64,000 nucleotides of DNA from Clostridium felsineum DSM 794 (GTDB lineage: Bacteria; Bacillota; Clostridia; Clostridiales; Clostridiaceae), in assembly GCF_002006355.2 (NCBI RefSeq), contig NZ_CP096980.1:558001-622000 (forward strand), written 5' to 3'. Position 1 is the first letter of the stretch; each line of letters opens with the position of its first letter. This document shows, piece by piece, positions 32,468-41,452 of the stretch. Below the pieces are notes generated by a model. That model saw only the letters and a list, made by a program, of their open reading frames with translations. It was not told the DNA's origin and searched no databases. The position numbers and the translations under genes were made by a program.

Positions 32468-34000
32468 TTGAAATTTTTTTTAAAATTCATATTTCATAGA
32501 GTTACGTTTATACTTATTTCTGCATTTTTGCAGTTGTTTGTTTTAACCTTTGTGATAATAAAGTTCAATCAATACTTTATTTTCTTTTATGCAATTAATA
32601 TTGTCTTAAGTATTGTAGCGGTTTTGTATATATTATATAAAAATACAAATCCAGCATATAAGATTGTATGGATTGTACCTATAGTTCTTTTTCCTCTTTT
32701 TGGAGGTCTATTTTATTTGTTTTTTGGAGGAAGTAAATTAAGTAGAAGAACTAAGAGAAAAATGACAGTTATAATAGATAAGCTAAGATTTGCAGTAGTA
32801 AAGAAAGAAGAAGTATTAAAGGATATAAGGCTTGAGAGTGAAGCTGCGGCTAGTCAATCACGATATATTCAAAATTATTCACTGTTTCCTCCATATAAAA
32901 ATAGTAGTACTGAATATTTTTCTACAGGGGAAGAGGCCTTTAAAAAAATAAAAGAAGAGCTTAGCAAAGCAAAAAAATATATATTTCTTGAGTATTTTAT
33001 TATAGGTAGGGGTGTTATGTGGGATAGTGTTCTTGAAATATTGACCAGAAAAGTAAAGGAGGGAGTAGAGGTTAGAGTTATATATGATGATGTGGGATGT
33101 TTGTTTACGCTGCCCAATGGATACCACAAAACTCTCGAGAAGATAGGCATTAAGTGCTGCGTCTTTAATCCTGTACTTCCAATAGTATCCTTTAAGTTTA
33201 ATAATCGTGATCATAGAAAAATTGCAGTAATTGATGGTATAGTTGGTTTTACAGGCGGTATAAATTTAGCAGATGAATATATAAACAAACGTCAAAAGTA
33301 TGGATATTGGAAAGATACTGTTATTATGGTTGAAGGCGAGGCAGTTTGGAATTTTACTGCTATGTTTTTATCAATGTGGAATTTTTTAAGGGGAATAGAT
33401 GAAAACTTTTATGATTTTAAAACAGAAATAAAAAAGCATAACACAGTTATAAAAGGTTATGTTCAGCCCTTTGCAGATAGCCCATTAGACAACGAAACTG
33501 TATCAGAAATTATATATATGAACTTAATAAATAAGGCAAATAGGTATGTTTATATTACAACACCATATTTGGTAATAGGCAATGAACTGGTAATGGCATT
33601 GACTTCAGCAGCAAAAGGAGGAGTGGATGTAAGAATTATCACACCACGTATTCCAGATAAGAAAATCGTTAATGCTGTTACCAAATCGTATTACAAAATA
33701 CTTATTGAAAGCGGAGTGAAAATTTATGAGTATATTCCAGGCTTTATACATTCAAAAACATATGTTTCAGATGATGAGTATGGTGTAGTTGGAAGTATAA
33801 ACATGGATTTTAGGAGCTTATATCTTCATTTTGAGTGTGGTGTATGGTTATACAAGACCCAAAGTGTTTATGATATAAAAAAAGATTTTATTAATACATT
33901 AAAAAGTAGTTATGAGGTTACAAGAGAGGACATAAAAAAGGTTAAATGGTATAGTACTTTGTGGCGTGTTGTATTAAGAATTTTTGCACCCTTAATGTAA
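32468..34000 (+). CDS. cls: Cardiolipin synthase
   Basis: The 510-residue membrane enzyme condenses two phosphatidylglycerol molecules to cardiolipin and glycerol. Two or three N-terminal membrane helices (to about residue 85) are followed by two phospholipase D motifs: HRKIAVIDGIVGFTGG (about 250) and HSKTYVSDDEYGVVGS (about 430), both with intact H-x-K-x4-D spacing. Length is standard for the bacterial ClsA type. The start is TTG, with AGGGAGAAAAG upstream. It has its own promoter region shared divergently with the amidase gene. Confidence 0.93.
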   Translation: MKFFLKFIFHRVTFILISAFLQLFVLTFVIIKFNQYFIFFYAINIVLSIVAVLYILYKNTNPAYKIVWIVPIVLFPLFGGLFYLFFGGSKLSRRTKRKMTVIIDKLRFAVVKKEEVLKDIRLESEAAASQSRYIQNYSLFPPYKNSSTEYFSTGEEAFKKIKEELSKAKKYIFLEYFIIGRGVMWDSVLEILTRKVKEGVEVRVIYDDVGCLFTLPNGYHKTLEKIGIKCCVFNPVLPIVSFKFNNRDHRKIAVIDGIVGFTGGINLADEYINKRQKYGYWKDTVIMVEGEAVWNFTAMFLSMWNFLRGIDENFYDFKTEIKKHNTVIKGYVQPFADSPLDNETVSEIIYMNLINKANRYVYITTPYLVIGNELVMALTSAAKGGVDVRIITPRIPDKKIVNAVTKSYYKILIESGVKIYEYIPGFIHSKTYVSDDEYGVVGSINMDFRSLYLHFECGVWLYKTQSVYDIKKDFINTLKSSYEVTREDIKKVKWYSTLWRVVLRIFAPLM

Positions 34001-34041
34001 GAAAATGTTTATAACTTTTTTGTTAAATAAGGGAAAATGTA

Positions 34042-34100
34042 TTGACAAAATCTCAATAATTGCTAAAATAAAATTAGCACTCAATGATGTAGAGTGCTAA
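34042..34100 (+). promoter_or_regulatory. htpG promoter with CIRCE operator
   Basis: TTGACA (34042-34047) and TAAAAT (34064-34069) are followed by TTAGCACTC (34074), nine bases, GAGTGCTAA (34092-34100). This is the exact CIRCE consensus bound by the heat-shock repressor HrcA. Confidence 0.95.
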
Positions 34101-34196
34101 CAAAAGGCAAAGTAAAATAATTCAATAACCATACAATGCATTTTGTTTGGTTATCTAGACATTTAAATATAAATCAAGTGAAGGGGTATGATAAAA

Positions 34197-36071
34197 ATGG
34201 CTGTAAAAGAATTTAAGGCAGAATCTAAAAGACTTCTCGATTTAATGATTAACTCAATCTATACAAATAAAGAGATATTTTTAAGAGAACTTATATCAAA
34301 TGCAAGTGATGCTATTGATAAGTGTTACTATCGTTCGCTTGTTGACACAAATATTACTTTCAATAAAGATGATTTTTACATAAGAATTGCAGCAGATAAA
34401 GATAATAAAACTCTAACAATTACTGATACAGGAATAGGAATGACAAAAGAAGAATTAGAAAACAATCTTGGTACTATTGCTAAAAGTGGTTCTTTTGCTT
34501 TTAAAAGCGAAAATGAAGCAAAAGAAGGAGTGGATATAATAGGTCAATTTGGAGTTGGATTTTATTCAGCCTTTATGGTAGCAGCAGATGTTACTGTAAT
34601 AAGTCGTTCCATTGACGCAGATGAAGCTTATAGATGGGATTCAAAAGGTGTAGAAGGATATACTATAGAAGCGTGTGAAAAAGATACACCTGGAACTGAA
34701 ATTATATTAAAGATGAAGGAAAATACTGAAGATGAAAAGTATGATGAATATTTAGATGAGTATAAATTGAGAGAACTTATTAAAAAGTATTCAGATTTCA
34801 TAAAATATCCAATAAAGATGATGACTAAAAAGACAAGACCTAAAGCTGACAATGATAAGGAAACAGAAGAATATTTTGAAGATGAAACTTTAAATAGTAT
34901 GGTTCCAATATGGAGAAAAAATAAAAATGAATTAAAACAAGAAGACTATGATAATTTCTATACAGATAAGCACTTTGGATATGATAAGCCGCTTAAGACC
35001 ATTCATTCTAATGTGGAAGGTGTTGTAAGCTATAATACTCTTTTATTTATTCCTGCAAGTGCTCCATATGACTTTTACACAAAAGAATTTGAAAAGGGGT
35101 TAGAGCTTTATTCAAATGGTGTAATGATAATGCAAAAATGTGGAGATTTACTTCCAGATTATTTTAGCTTTGTTCAAGGTCTAGTTGATTCTCCAGATTT
35201 ATCTTTAAATATATCAAGAGAACTTCTTCAACATGACAGACAGCTTAAGTTTATTGCTAAGAAAATAAAAGATAAAATTAAGAATGAACTGCTATTAATG
35301 GCTAAAAATGATCGTGAAAATTATATTAAATTCTTCGAAAGTTTTGGTAGACAATTGAAATATGGTGTTTATTCTGATTTTGGAAGTAATAAGGAAGTAC
35401 TTCAAGACTTACTTATGTTCTATTCTTCAACAGAGAAAAAACTTGTAACACTTGATGAATATGTTTCAAGAATGAAAGAAGATCAAAAATATATTTACTA
35501 TGCATCAGGTGAAAATAACGATAAAATTGAAAAACTTCCGCAGACAGAAGTTGTTAAAGATAAAGGATATGAAATATTATACTTCACAGATGATGTAGAT
35601 GAATTTGCAATTAAAATGTTAATGAAGTATAAGGAAAAAGAATTTAAATCTGTTTCAAGTAAGGATTTAGGCTTTGAAGCTGATGAAAAAGAAAGTAAAA
35701 AAGAAACAGAAGATAATAAAGAATTATTTGATTTTATGAAAGAAGCTTTAAATGGTAAAGTTAAAGAAGTAAGAGCATCAAGTAGATTAAAAACTCATCC
35801 AGTTTGTCTTTCAAATGATGGAGAGCTGTCTATTGAGATGGAAAAAGTACTTAAAATGATGCCAGATAGCAATAATGTTAAAGCTGAAAAAATACTTGAA
35901 GTGAATACAAATCATGAAATGTTTAATGCTATTAAGACTGCATTTACAGATGACAAAGATAAATTAAAGAAGTATGCAAGTCTTCTATATAATGAGGCAC
36001 TTTTAATAGAGGGACTTCCTATAGAAGATCCAGTGCAATTTGCAAATGACGTAGCAAGTTTAATAAAGTAG
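34197..36071 (+). CDS. htpG: Molecular chaperone HtpG (Hsp90)
   Basis: The protein of 624 residues is a full-length bacterial Hsp90. The GHKL ATP site is visible in ELISNASDAIDK, TDTGIGMTKEEL and GQFGVGFYSAFMVA. The middle domain shows YSNGVMIMQKCGDLLPDYFSFVQGLVDSPDL and NISRELLQ with the catalytic arginine. The C-terminal dimerisation part follows. Start ATG 34197 lies ten bases after AAGGGG; the ATG at 34188 is too close to that site. A CIRCE element on its promoter puts it under HrcA, which is not the case for htpG in Bacillus subtilis. A terminator follows. Confidence 0.96.
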   Translation: MAVKEFKAESKRLLDLMINSIYTNKEIFLRELISNASDAIDKCYYRSLVDTNITFNKDDFYIRIAADKDNKTLTITDTGIGMTKEELENNLGTIAKSGSFAFKSENEAKEGVDIIGQFGVGFYSAFMVAADVTVISRSIDADEAYRWDSKGVEGYTIEACEKDTPGTEIILKMKENTEDEKYDEYLDEYKLRELIKKYSDFIKYPIKMMTKKTRPKADNDKETEEYFEDETLNSMVPIWRKNKNELKQEDYDNFYTDKHFGYDKPLKTIHSNVEGVVSYNTLLFIPASAPYDFYTKEFEKGLELYSNGVMIMQKCGDLLPDYFSFVQGLVDSPDLSLNISRELLQHDRQLKFIAKKIKDKIKNELLLMAKNDRENYIKFFESFGRQLKYGVYSDFGSNKEVLQDLLMFYSSTEKKLVTLDEYVSRMKEDQKYIYYASGENNDKIEKLPQTEVVKDKGYEILYFTDDVDEFAIKMLMKYKEKEFKSVSSKDLGFEADEKESKKETEDNKELFDFMKEALNGKVKEVRASSRLKTHPVCLSNDGELSIEMEKVLKMMPDSNNVKAEKILEVNTNHEMFNAIKTAFTDDKDKLKKYASLLYNEALLIEGLPIEDPVQFANDVASLIK

Positions 36072-36084
36072 ATAGATTAAGATG

Positions 36085-36120
36085 GAATGTGGAGGCTATT
36101 TTCCCACATTCTATTTTTTT
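36085..36120 (+). terminator. Terminator after htpG
   Basis: GAATGTGG pairs with CCACATTC, followed by TATTTTTTT. Confidence 0.8.
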
Positions 36121-36223
36121 ATATCACACAATAATAATTATTACTTGATATTAGTTATAAATAAGATTAAGATGTATGTATTAGGACATAATAGTTTAGA
36201 AAAATCAAAATGAGGTGATTTAG

Positions 36224-36823
36224 ATGGAAAAGGATTTTTATCAAGTAGTAAAACAAAGAAGAAGTATTTATGGAATAAGTAAAGAAAGTACAATTTCTGA
36301 TGATAGAATAAAAGAAATAATAGAACTCTTAGTTCAAGAAACACCATCATCTTTTAACTCCCAAAGTTCAAGAGTTGTTATTTTATTTGGGCAAAAACAT
36401 GATAAACTTTGGGATATTACAAAAGAAGTTCTTAAAAAAATAGTACCAGAAAACAGCTTTAGTACTACAGAAGAAAAAATAAATTCATTTAAAAGTGGAT
36501 ATGGAACAATACTATATTTTGAAGATCAAAATATAGTAAAGGGTCTTCAAGAACAATTTCCATTATACAAAAGTAATTTTCCTATTTGGTCTGAGCAATC
36601 ATCAGGGATGCTTCAAATAAATGTGTGGAACGCACTCTCCTTAGAAGGACTCGGAGCTACCCTTCAGCATTATAATCCACTTATTGATGATGCAGTAAAA
36701 GAAGAATGGAATATACCTAGCAGTTGGAAGCTTATAGCTGAAATGCCCTTTGGAAAGCCTACAGCGGCTCCAGGAGATAAAGAATATGTACCAGTAGAAG
36801 GAAAAGTTAAAATTTTTAAATAA
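36224..36823 (+). CDS. Nitroreductase family FMN oxidoreductase
   Basis: The 199-residue protein matches nitroreductases of the type with the N-terminal QRRSIYGISKE (FMN-binding RRS) and ETPSSFNSQSSRVVIL (the PSSFNSQ motif). Near the middle it has SSGMLQINVWNALSLEGLGATLQHYNP. These enzymes use NAD(P)H to reduce nitroaromatics, quinones or enals. Physiological substrate unknown. It is a single gene with a ribosome site (GAGGTGA) and its own terminator. Confidence 0.9.
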   Translation: MEKDFYQVVKQRRSIYGISKESTISDDRIKEIIELLVQETPSSFNSQSSRVVILFGQKHDKLWDITKEVLKKIVPENSFSTTEEKINSFKSGYGTILYFEDQNIVKGLQEQFPLYKSNFPIWSEQSSGMLQINVWNALSLEGLGATLQHYNPLIDDAVKEEWNIPSSWKLIAEMPFGKPTAAPGDKEYVPVEGKVKIFK

Positions 36824-36829
36824 GGGATC

Positions 36830-36866
36830 AAAGAAACAGGACTAATAATCCTGTTTCTTTTGTTAT
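36830..36866 (+). terminator. Terminator after the nitroreductase gene
   Basis: AAAGAAACAGGA pairs with TCCTGTTTCTTTTG around a 7-base loop. Confidence 0.8.
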
Positions 36867-36938
36867 AATAACAATTTATTTAAAAATACATATTATGTAT
36901 AAGGTGCAGCCAATATTAAAATTTTGGAAGTGGTTATA

Positions 36939-38252
36939 TTGAAGCAAGAAAGTTTAATTAAAAAGATAGAAAATAAAACAGCCGTTGTGGGTGTAGTAGG
37001 ATTAGGATATGTTGGACTTCCACTTGCTGTTCAAAGTGCAGTTAAAGGATACAAAGTTATAGGCTTTGAGGTTAATAATAAAAAAGTAAACAAGATAAAT
37101 AATGGTGAAAATTATATAAAAGATATTTTAAATGATGTTTTAAAGGATATGGTTTTAAGTGGAAGACTTAAGGCAACTTCAAATTTTCAATTTATAAAAA
37201 ATGTTGATATTGTTTTAATATGTGTACCAACACCTTTAGATAAATATCAACAGCCAGATATAAGCTATGTAAAAAATTCGGTTGAAGTTATAGGAAAATA
37301 TCTGCATAAAAATATGATGGTGATACTTGAAAGTACAACCTATCCGGGTACTACAGAAGAACTTATACTACCAATATTAGAAAAAGAAGCTTCATTAAAG
37401 TGTGAGGAGGATTTTTATTTGGCCTTCTCACCTGAGAGAGTTGATCCAGGTAATATAAAGTATAAGACTGAAAATGTACCTAAGGTGGTAGGTGGTATAC
37501 AAAAGAAAAGCACAAAATTAGCAGCAGAATTTTATAAAAATATATTAGAAGTAAATGTGCATGAAGTTTCAAGTCCCAAGGTTGCAGAAATGGAAAAAAT
37601 ACTTGAAAACACGTACAGAAACATTAATATAGGACTTATAAATGAGATGGCCATTATATGTAATAAGATGAATATAAATGTTTGGGAAGTTATAGAAGCT
37701 GCCAAAACTAAGCCATATGGATTTCAGGCTTTTTATCCAGGACCAGGACTTGGGGGACACTGTATACCGCTTGATCCATATTATTTAACCTGGAAAGCTA
37801 GAGAATATAATTATCATACTCGCTTTATAGAGATTTCTGGAGAAATAAATAATTATATGAGCAAGTATATTGTAGAGAGAATAGCGGCCATATTAAACAG
37901 ATTTAATAAACCATTAAGAGATTCGAAAATATTAGTTCTAGGAATAGCTTATAAAAAGGATATAGATGATTATAGAGAAAGTCCGGCTATTAGAATAATA
38001 GAAAATTTAAAATTACAAGGGGCAGAAGTGTCTTTTTATGATCCATATATATCAGTTTATAAATATAAAGGTAAAGAATATTATGGTTTAGATATTACTA
38101 AAGAAAAGTTAGGAGACTATGATTTAGTAGTTATAACCACAGAGCATAGTAAATACGATTATGATTTTATACAGAAAAATTCTAATTTTATCTTCGATGT
38201 GAGAAATGCCACAAAAGACCTAAAGGATAGGGATAATATAGAGCTTTTATAA
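36939..38252 (+). CDS. Nucleotide-sugar (UDP-GlcNAc/ManNAc-type) 6-dehydrogenase
   Basis: The protein of about 437 residues oxidises a UDP-hexose(amine) to the uronic acid with NAD+. It has the Rossmann motif VGVVGLGYVGLPLAVQ, CVPTPLDKYQQPDISYV, the SPERVDPG stretch, and the catalytic cysteine in GPGLGGHCIPLDPYYLTWKA, which matches WbpA/WecC-like enzymes. The C-terminal UDP-binding domain has VLGIAYKKDIDDYRESPA. Start is TTG 36939 or TTG 36924; neither has a strong site. It is the only sugar-nucleotide gene here and lies just before the repeat protein and glycosyltransferase genes, so it may feed surface glycan synthesis. Confidence 0.88.
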   Translation: MKQESLIKKIENKTAVVGVVGLGYVGLPLAVQSAVKGYKVIGFEVNNKKVNKINNGENYIKDILNDVLKDMVLSGRLKATSNFQFIKNVDIVLICVPTPLDKYQQPDISYVKNSVEVIGKYLHKNMMVILESTTYPGTTEELILPILEKEASLKCEEDFYLAFSPERVDPGNIKYKTENVPKVVGGIQKKSTKLAAEFYKNILEVNVHEVSSPKVAEMEKILENTYRNINIGLINEMAIICNKMNINVWEVIEAAKTKPYGFQAFYPGPGLGGHCIPLDPYYLTWKAREYNYHTRFIEISGEINNYMSKYIVERIAAILNRFNKPLRDSKILVLGIAYKKDIDDYRESPAIRIIENLKLQGAEVSFYDPYISVYKYKGKEYYGLDITKEKLGDYDLVVITTEHSKYDYDFIQKNSNFIFDVRNATKDLKDRDNIELL

Positions 38253-38340
38253 AATAATCACTAAATTAATGTACTTCCATATAATATAAATGTAGCTTAG
38301 TATTTATAAACAAGCCCAAAATAAAATGATATTCGATTAA

Positions 38341-38376
38341 AACTTATGCATAACCATGTATAAGTTCGATTTTTAA
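38341..38376 (+). terminator. Hairpin after the dehydrogenase gene
   Basis: AACTTATGCAT and ATGTATAAGTT form an 11-base stem with a 4-base loop, followed by CGATTTTT. Probable terminator, though 90 bases past the stop. Confidence 0.55.
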
Positions 38377-38412
38377 ATGTATTTTTGTATAAAAAATGAG
38401 GAGTGAGAAACG

Positions 38413-39570
38413 TTGGCAAATAATATAGTATTTCAAGATGCAGCAAGCCAGTTAAAGTCATCGATATTTGGATTTGATGGTACTAATTATCAACCAGTAA
38501 AAGTAGATACTTCAGGAGAATTATTAACAAAGGTTGGAACAATTAATAGGGTAGGCACAGTTAATAAAGTAGCGTTAGTAGGGACAATAAGTGTATTAGA
38601 CACAGTAAACAAAGTAACAACAGTAGGAGCAGTAGCCACAGTAACAAAGGTAACAGGAGTAGGAGCAGTAGCTACAGTAAGTAAGCTAGGAATTTTAGGG
38701 ACATTAAATAAAATAGGAACTGTAAGTGTATTAGACACAGTAAACAAAGTAACAACAGTAGGAGCGGTAGCGACAGTAACAAAGGTAACAGGAGTAGGAG
38801 CAGTAGCCACAGTAAGTAAGTTAGGAATTTTAGGGACATTAAACAAAATAGGAACAATAAGTATATTAGACACAGTAAACAAAGTAACAACAGTGGGAGC
38901 AGTAGCTACAGTAAGTAAGCTGGGGATTTTAGGGACATTAAGTAAAGTAGGAACAGTAAGTGTATTAGACACAGTAAACAAAGTAACAACAGTAGGAGCA
39001 GTAGCAACAGTAACAAAGGTAGCAGGAGTAGGAGCAGTAGCTACAGTAAGTAAGCTAGGAATTCTAGGGACATTAAGCAAAGTAGGGACAGTAAGTGTAT
39101 TAGATACAGTTAATAAAGTAACAACAGTAGGAGCAGTAGCTACAGTAACGAAGATAGCAGGTGTAGGAACAATAACTAAACTTGGAGTAGTTGGAACAAT
39201 AACAGGGGATGTTAACAGCAAAATAATTGGAAGTGGAGTATATTCAACAGTTCAAAATATAGCAGTTTCAAATACAGCAACCTATACTAAATTTGTTGAT
39301 ATCTCTCAATATTCATCTACAGGATGGTATATCAAGAAAATATCAAATGTTACTGCAACCTTGACTGCAAGAATATCTGTTGTTCCAAGTACACTTAGCA
39401 GAGATCAATATCCTCCTTATTTGGATGTTGAAATAGGAACTATAACCTCAGATATAACAAAGCCAGTGGTTTTAGATAAATCCAAGTATCAAAAGTATGC
39501 TGCAGTTAATTTGGTCTCAAGCAGTACAACAATTCCAACAGTACAAGTTGTATTTAACGCTAAAAACTAA
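38413..39570 (+). CDS. Tandem-repeat protein with DUF6385-like C-terminus
   Basis: The 385-residue protein has a short N-terminal cap (to about 55: FQDAASQLKSSIFGFDGTNYQPV, KVDTSGELLTK). Next come about 4.5 units of a 45-residue Val/Thr/Gly-rich repeat (SVLDTVNKVTTVGAVATV and onward), then a C-terminal domain of about 115 residues starting near GDVNSKIIGSG that resembles DUF6385. There is no signal peptide or membrane segment. The repeat has a strand-turn rhythm that suggests a beta-rich rod. The next genes encode a glycosyltransferase and TPR proteins, so a glycosylated surface or spore-coat filament is my inference. Start TTG behind GAGGAGTG. Confidence 0.75.
   Translation: MANNIVFQDAASQLKSSIFGFDGTNYQPVKVDTSGELLTKVGTINRVGTVNKVALVGTISVLDTVNKVTTVGAVATVTKVTGVGAVATVSKLGILGTLNKIGTVSVLDTVNKVTTVGAVATVTKVTGVGAVATVSKLGILGTLNKIGTISILDTVNKVTTVGAVATVSKLGILGTLSKVGTVSVLDTVNKVTTVGAVATVTKVAGVGAVATVSKLGILGTLSKVGTVSVLDTVNKVTTVGAVATVTKIAGVGTITKLGVVGTITGDVNSKIIGSGVYSTVQNIAVSNTATYTKFVDISQYSSTGWYIKKISNVTATLTARISVVPSTLSRDQYPPYLDVEIGTITSDITKPVVLDKSKYQKYAAVNLVSSSTTIPTVQVVFNAKN
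38590..39205 (+). repeat. 135-bp tandem repeat array within the DUF6385-like gene
   Basis: Units begin at 38590, 38725, 38860, 38959 and 39094. Three are exactly 135 bases; the one at 38860 is 99 bases, an in-frame loss of 36 bases (12 residues); the last is partial. Copies are nearly identical at DNA level, indicating recent expansion or gene conversion. Confidence 0.9.
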
Positions 39571-39602
39571 TTTATGACAGATATTATTTAATTTAAATCT
39601 TA

Positions 39603-39644
39603 AGATGACAAGCCCAAGTGATATAAAATTTAGGTTTGTCATCT
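39603..39644 (+). terminator. Hairpin after the repeat-protein gene
   Basis: AGATGACAAGCC pairs with GGTTTGTCATCT across an 18-base loop; only ATTTAT follows, so it may be leaky. Confidence 0.6.
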
Positions 39645-39666
39645 ATTTATGTTATGGAGTGATTTT

Positions 39667-41448
39667 ATGAAAAATGAAATAAGTCTGTGTATGATAGTAA
39701 AGAATGAAGGGAAATACTTATTTCAATGTTTAGATAGTGTTAAGGATCTTGTAGATGAGATGATCATAGTAGACACAGGATCTACTGATAATACAGTTGA
39801 AATAGCTAAAAAGTTTGGAGCTGATATTCATTATTTTAAATGGAATAACAGTTTTAGTGATGCTAGGAATGAATCTCTAAAATATGTTACCAAGGATTGG
39901 ATACTTGTAATGGATGGTGATGACGAATTCTCTAAAGAAGATAAAGAAAGATTTAAGGAACTCGTTAGTAGCAACTTAAAAGAAAATTGTCTATATTATT
40001 TTGAAACTTTAAGTTATTGTGGTGAATTTATAGACAGCAATAATATAAGTGTTAATTTAAATCCAAGATTATTTAAAAATAATTATGGGTATAGGTATGA
40101 GGGAATTGTTCATAATCAGTTAGTTAATACTGAAAATGTAATAGAAAGTGTAGTGTACAATATAAGAATATATCATTATGGATACTTAAATGCGGTTTCG
40201 AAAGAAAAGGATAAAAGAGGAAGAAATATACCACTTTTAAAGAAGCAGCTTGAAAAGGATCCACAAGATAGGTTTGCACATTTTAATATTGGAAATGAAT
40301 ATTATGTTATAGGTGATTTTAAAAAAGCATTAGAACATTACAATAAAGCATATGAAGCTTTTAATCCATCCTCCGGTTTTGGATTTGTTCTTATGACAAG
40401 ATTAATACTTACTAATTACACTCTTGGTGAATATGATAAAGCAATTGAGTTTGCTAATATTGGGAGCAAGTACTATCCAAGAGCTACAGATATATATTTT
40501 TTAAAGGCTTTTGCATATGAAGATACTAATAGACTTACACTTGCAATAAAAGAATTAAAAACCTGTCTTGAAATTGGAGAGCCACCTTCAAATTTGAAGC
40601 TATATTATGGGAGTTGGAGTTTTAAAGCTTCATATGAAATAGCTAAAATATATTTAACTTTAAAGGATTATGATGAGGCATATAATTATTGTATTAAAAC
40701 TATAAATAGCAAAAGCGATTTTGTAGAGCCTGTATATATTATAGGACATATACTAAAAGAAAAGAACGTGCCTATAGAGGAGTTTAAAAATAAAATTGAA
40801 GGACTATTTTCTGATTATCCAACAGCATATTTTTTTATAGCTAATATTTTTTATAATGAAGGATATTTTAATGAGGCACTTGAATATGCCGAAAAATGTG
40901 AAAATAGTGGATTTAGTAGTGAGCAGATATTAGATATAAAACTTAAAGTTATGATGAAAACTGGTAAATTCAAAGAGTGTATAGAAGCTAATTATTTTAC
41001 AGAGGATAGTATTCTGTATTTTAATTCTCATATGTATAAAGTTTTAAGCTATGTGCTAGAAGAAAAACTCGAAACTGCAAAAAATGAATTAAATCTTTTT
41101 GAGGGAAAAGAGCTTAAAGAATACGATAAAAAAGAGTTTCAAGTATATACTCAATTTGTAAAGTTATTCATGAATAAAGAAACAGAGATTATTTCAGAGG
41201 ACAAGAAAGATACAGCGTATACTGATTTTATATTTGATATTTGTGAAATATTGCTTGTAAATAAGTTATTTGATCAATTTGAAAAGGCACTAAATTTATT
41301 TAATCTAATAAGTGATGAAAGTGTACTTTTAAGGCTTTCCAAATTATATTATAAATATGGTTTTAAAAGTCTGGCAAAAAAAGAAGCGTTAAGGTCAATA
41401 AAGGAATTTGAGTTATTTGACAATGAAATTTTAGATATATTGAGGTGA
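39667..41448 (+). CDS. Family 2 glycosyltransferase fused to TPR repeats
   Basis: The protein (about 593 aa) opens with a GT2 domain: ISLCMIVKNEGKYLFQCLDSV, the nucleotide region MIIVDTGSTDNTVEIAKKFGA, and the DGDDEF acidic motif in ILVMDGDDEFSKED. From about residue 185 it continues in tetratricopeptide-like helical pairs (AHFNIGNEYYVIGDFKKALEHYNKA and later copies). This SunS/protein-glycosylating layout suits transfer of sugars to a protein held by the TPR part. Start ATG 39667 is chosen for its GGAGTGA site; the ATG 18 bases upstream precedes it. The repeat protein upstream is the obvious candidate substrate (inference). Confidence 0.85.
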   Translation: MKNEISLCMIVKNEGKYLFQCLDSVKDLVDEMIIVDTGSTDNTVEIAKKFGADIHYFKWNNSFSDARNESLKYVTKDWILVMDGDDEFSKEDKERFKELVSSNLKENCLYYFETLSYCGEFIDSNNISVNLNPRLFKNNYGYRYEGIVHNQLVNTENVIESVVYNIRIYHYGYLNAVSKEKDKRGRNIPLLKKQLEKDPQDRFAHFNIGNEYYVIGDFKKALEHYNKAYEAFNPSSGFGFVLMTRLILTNYTLGEYDKAIEFANIGSKYYPRATDIYFLKAFAYEDTNRLTLAIKELKTCLEIGEPPSNLKLYYGSWSFKASYEIAKIYLTLKDYDEAYNYCIKTINSKSDFVEPVYIIGHILKEKNVPIEEFKNKIEGLFSDYPTAYFFIANIFYNEGYFNEALEYAEKCENSGFSSEQILDIKLKVMMKTGKFKECIEANYFTEDSILYFNSHMYKVLSYVLEEKLETAKNELNLFEGKELKEYDKKEFQVYTQFVKLFMNKETEIISEDKKDTAYTDFIFDICEILLVNKLFDQFEKALNLFNLISDESVLLRLSKLYYKYGFKSLAKKEALRSIKEFELFDNEILDILR

Positions 41449-41452
41449 TAAA

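Noticed and set aside
38490..39221. Long open frame on the minus strand across the 135-bp repeats
   Set aside because: Arises from the low-complexity repeat; no ribosome site and no known protein pattern.
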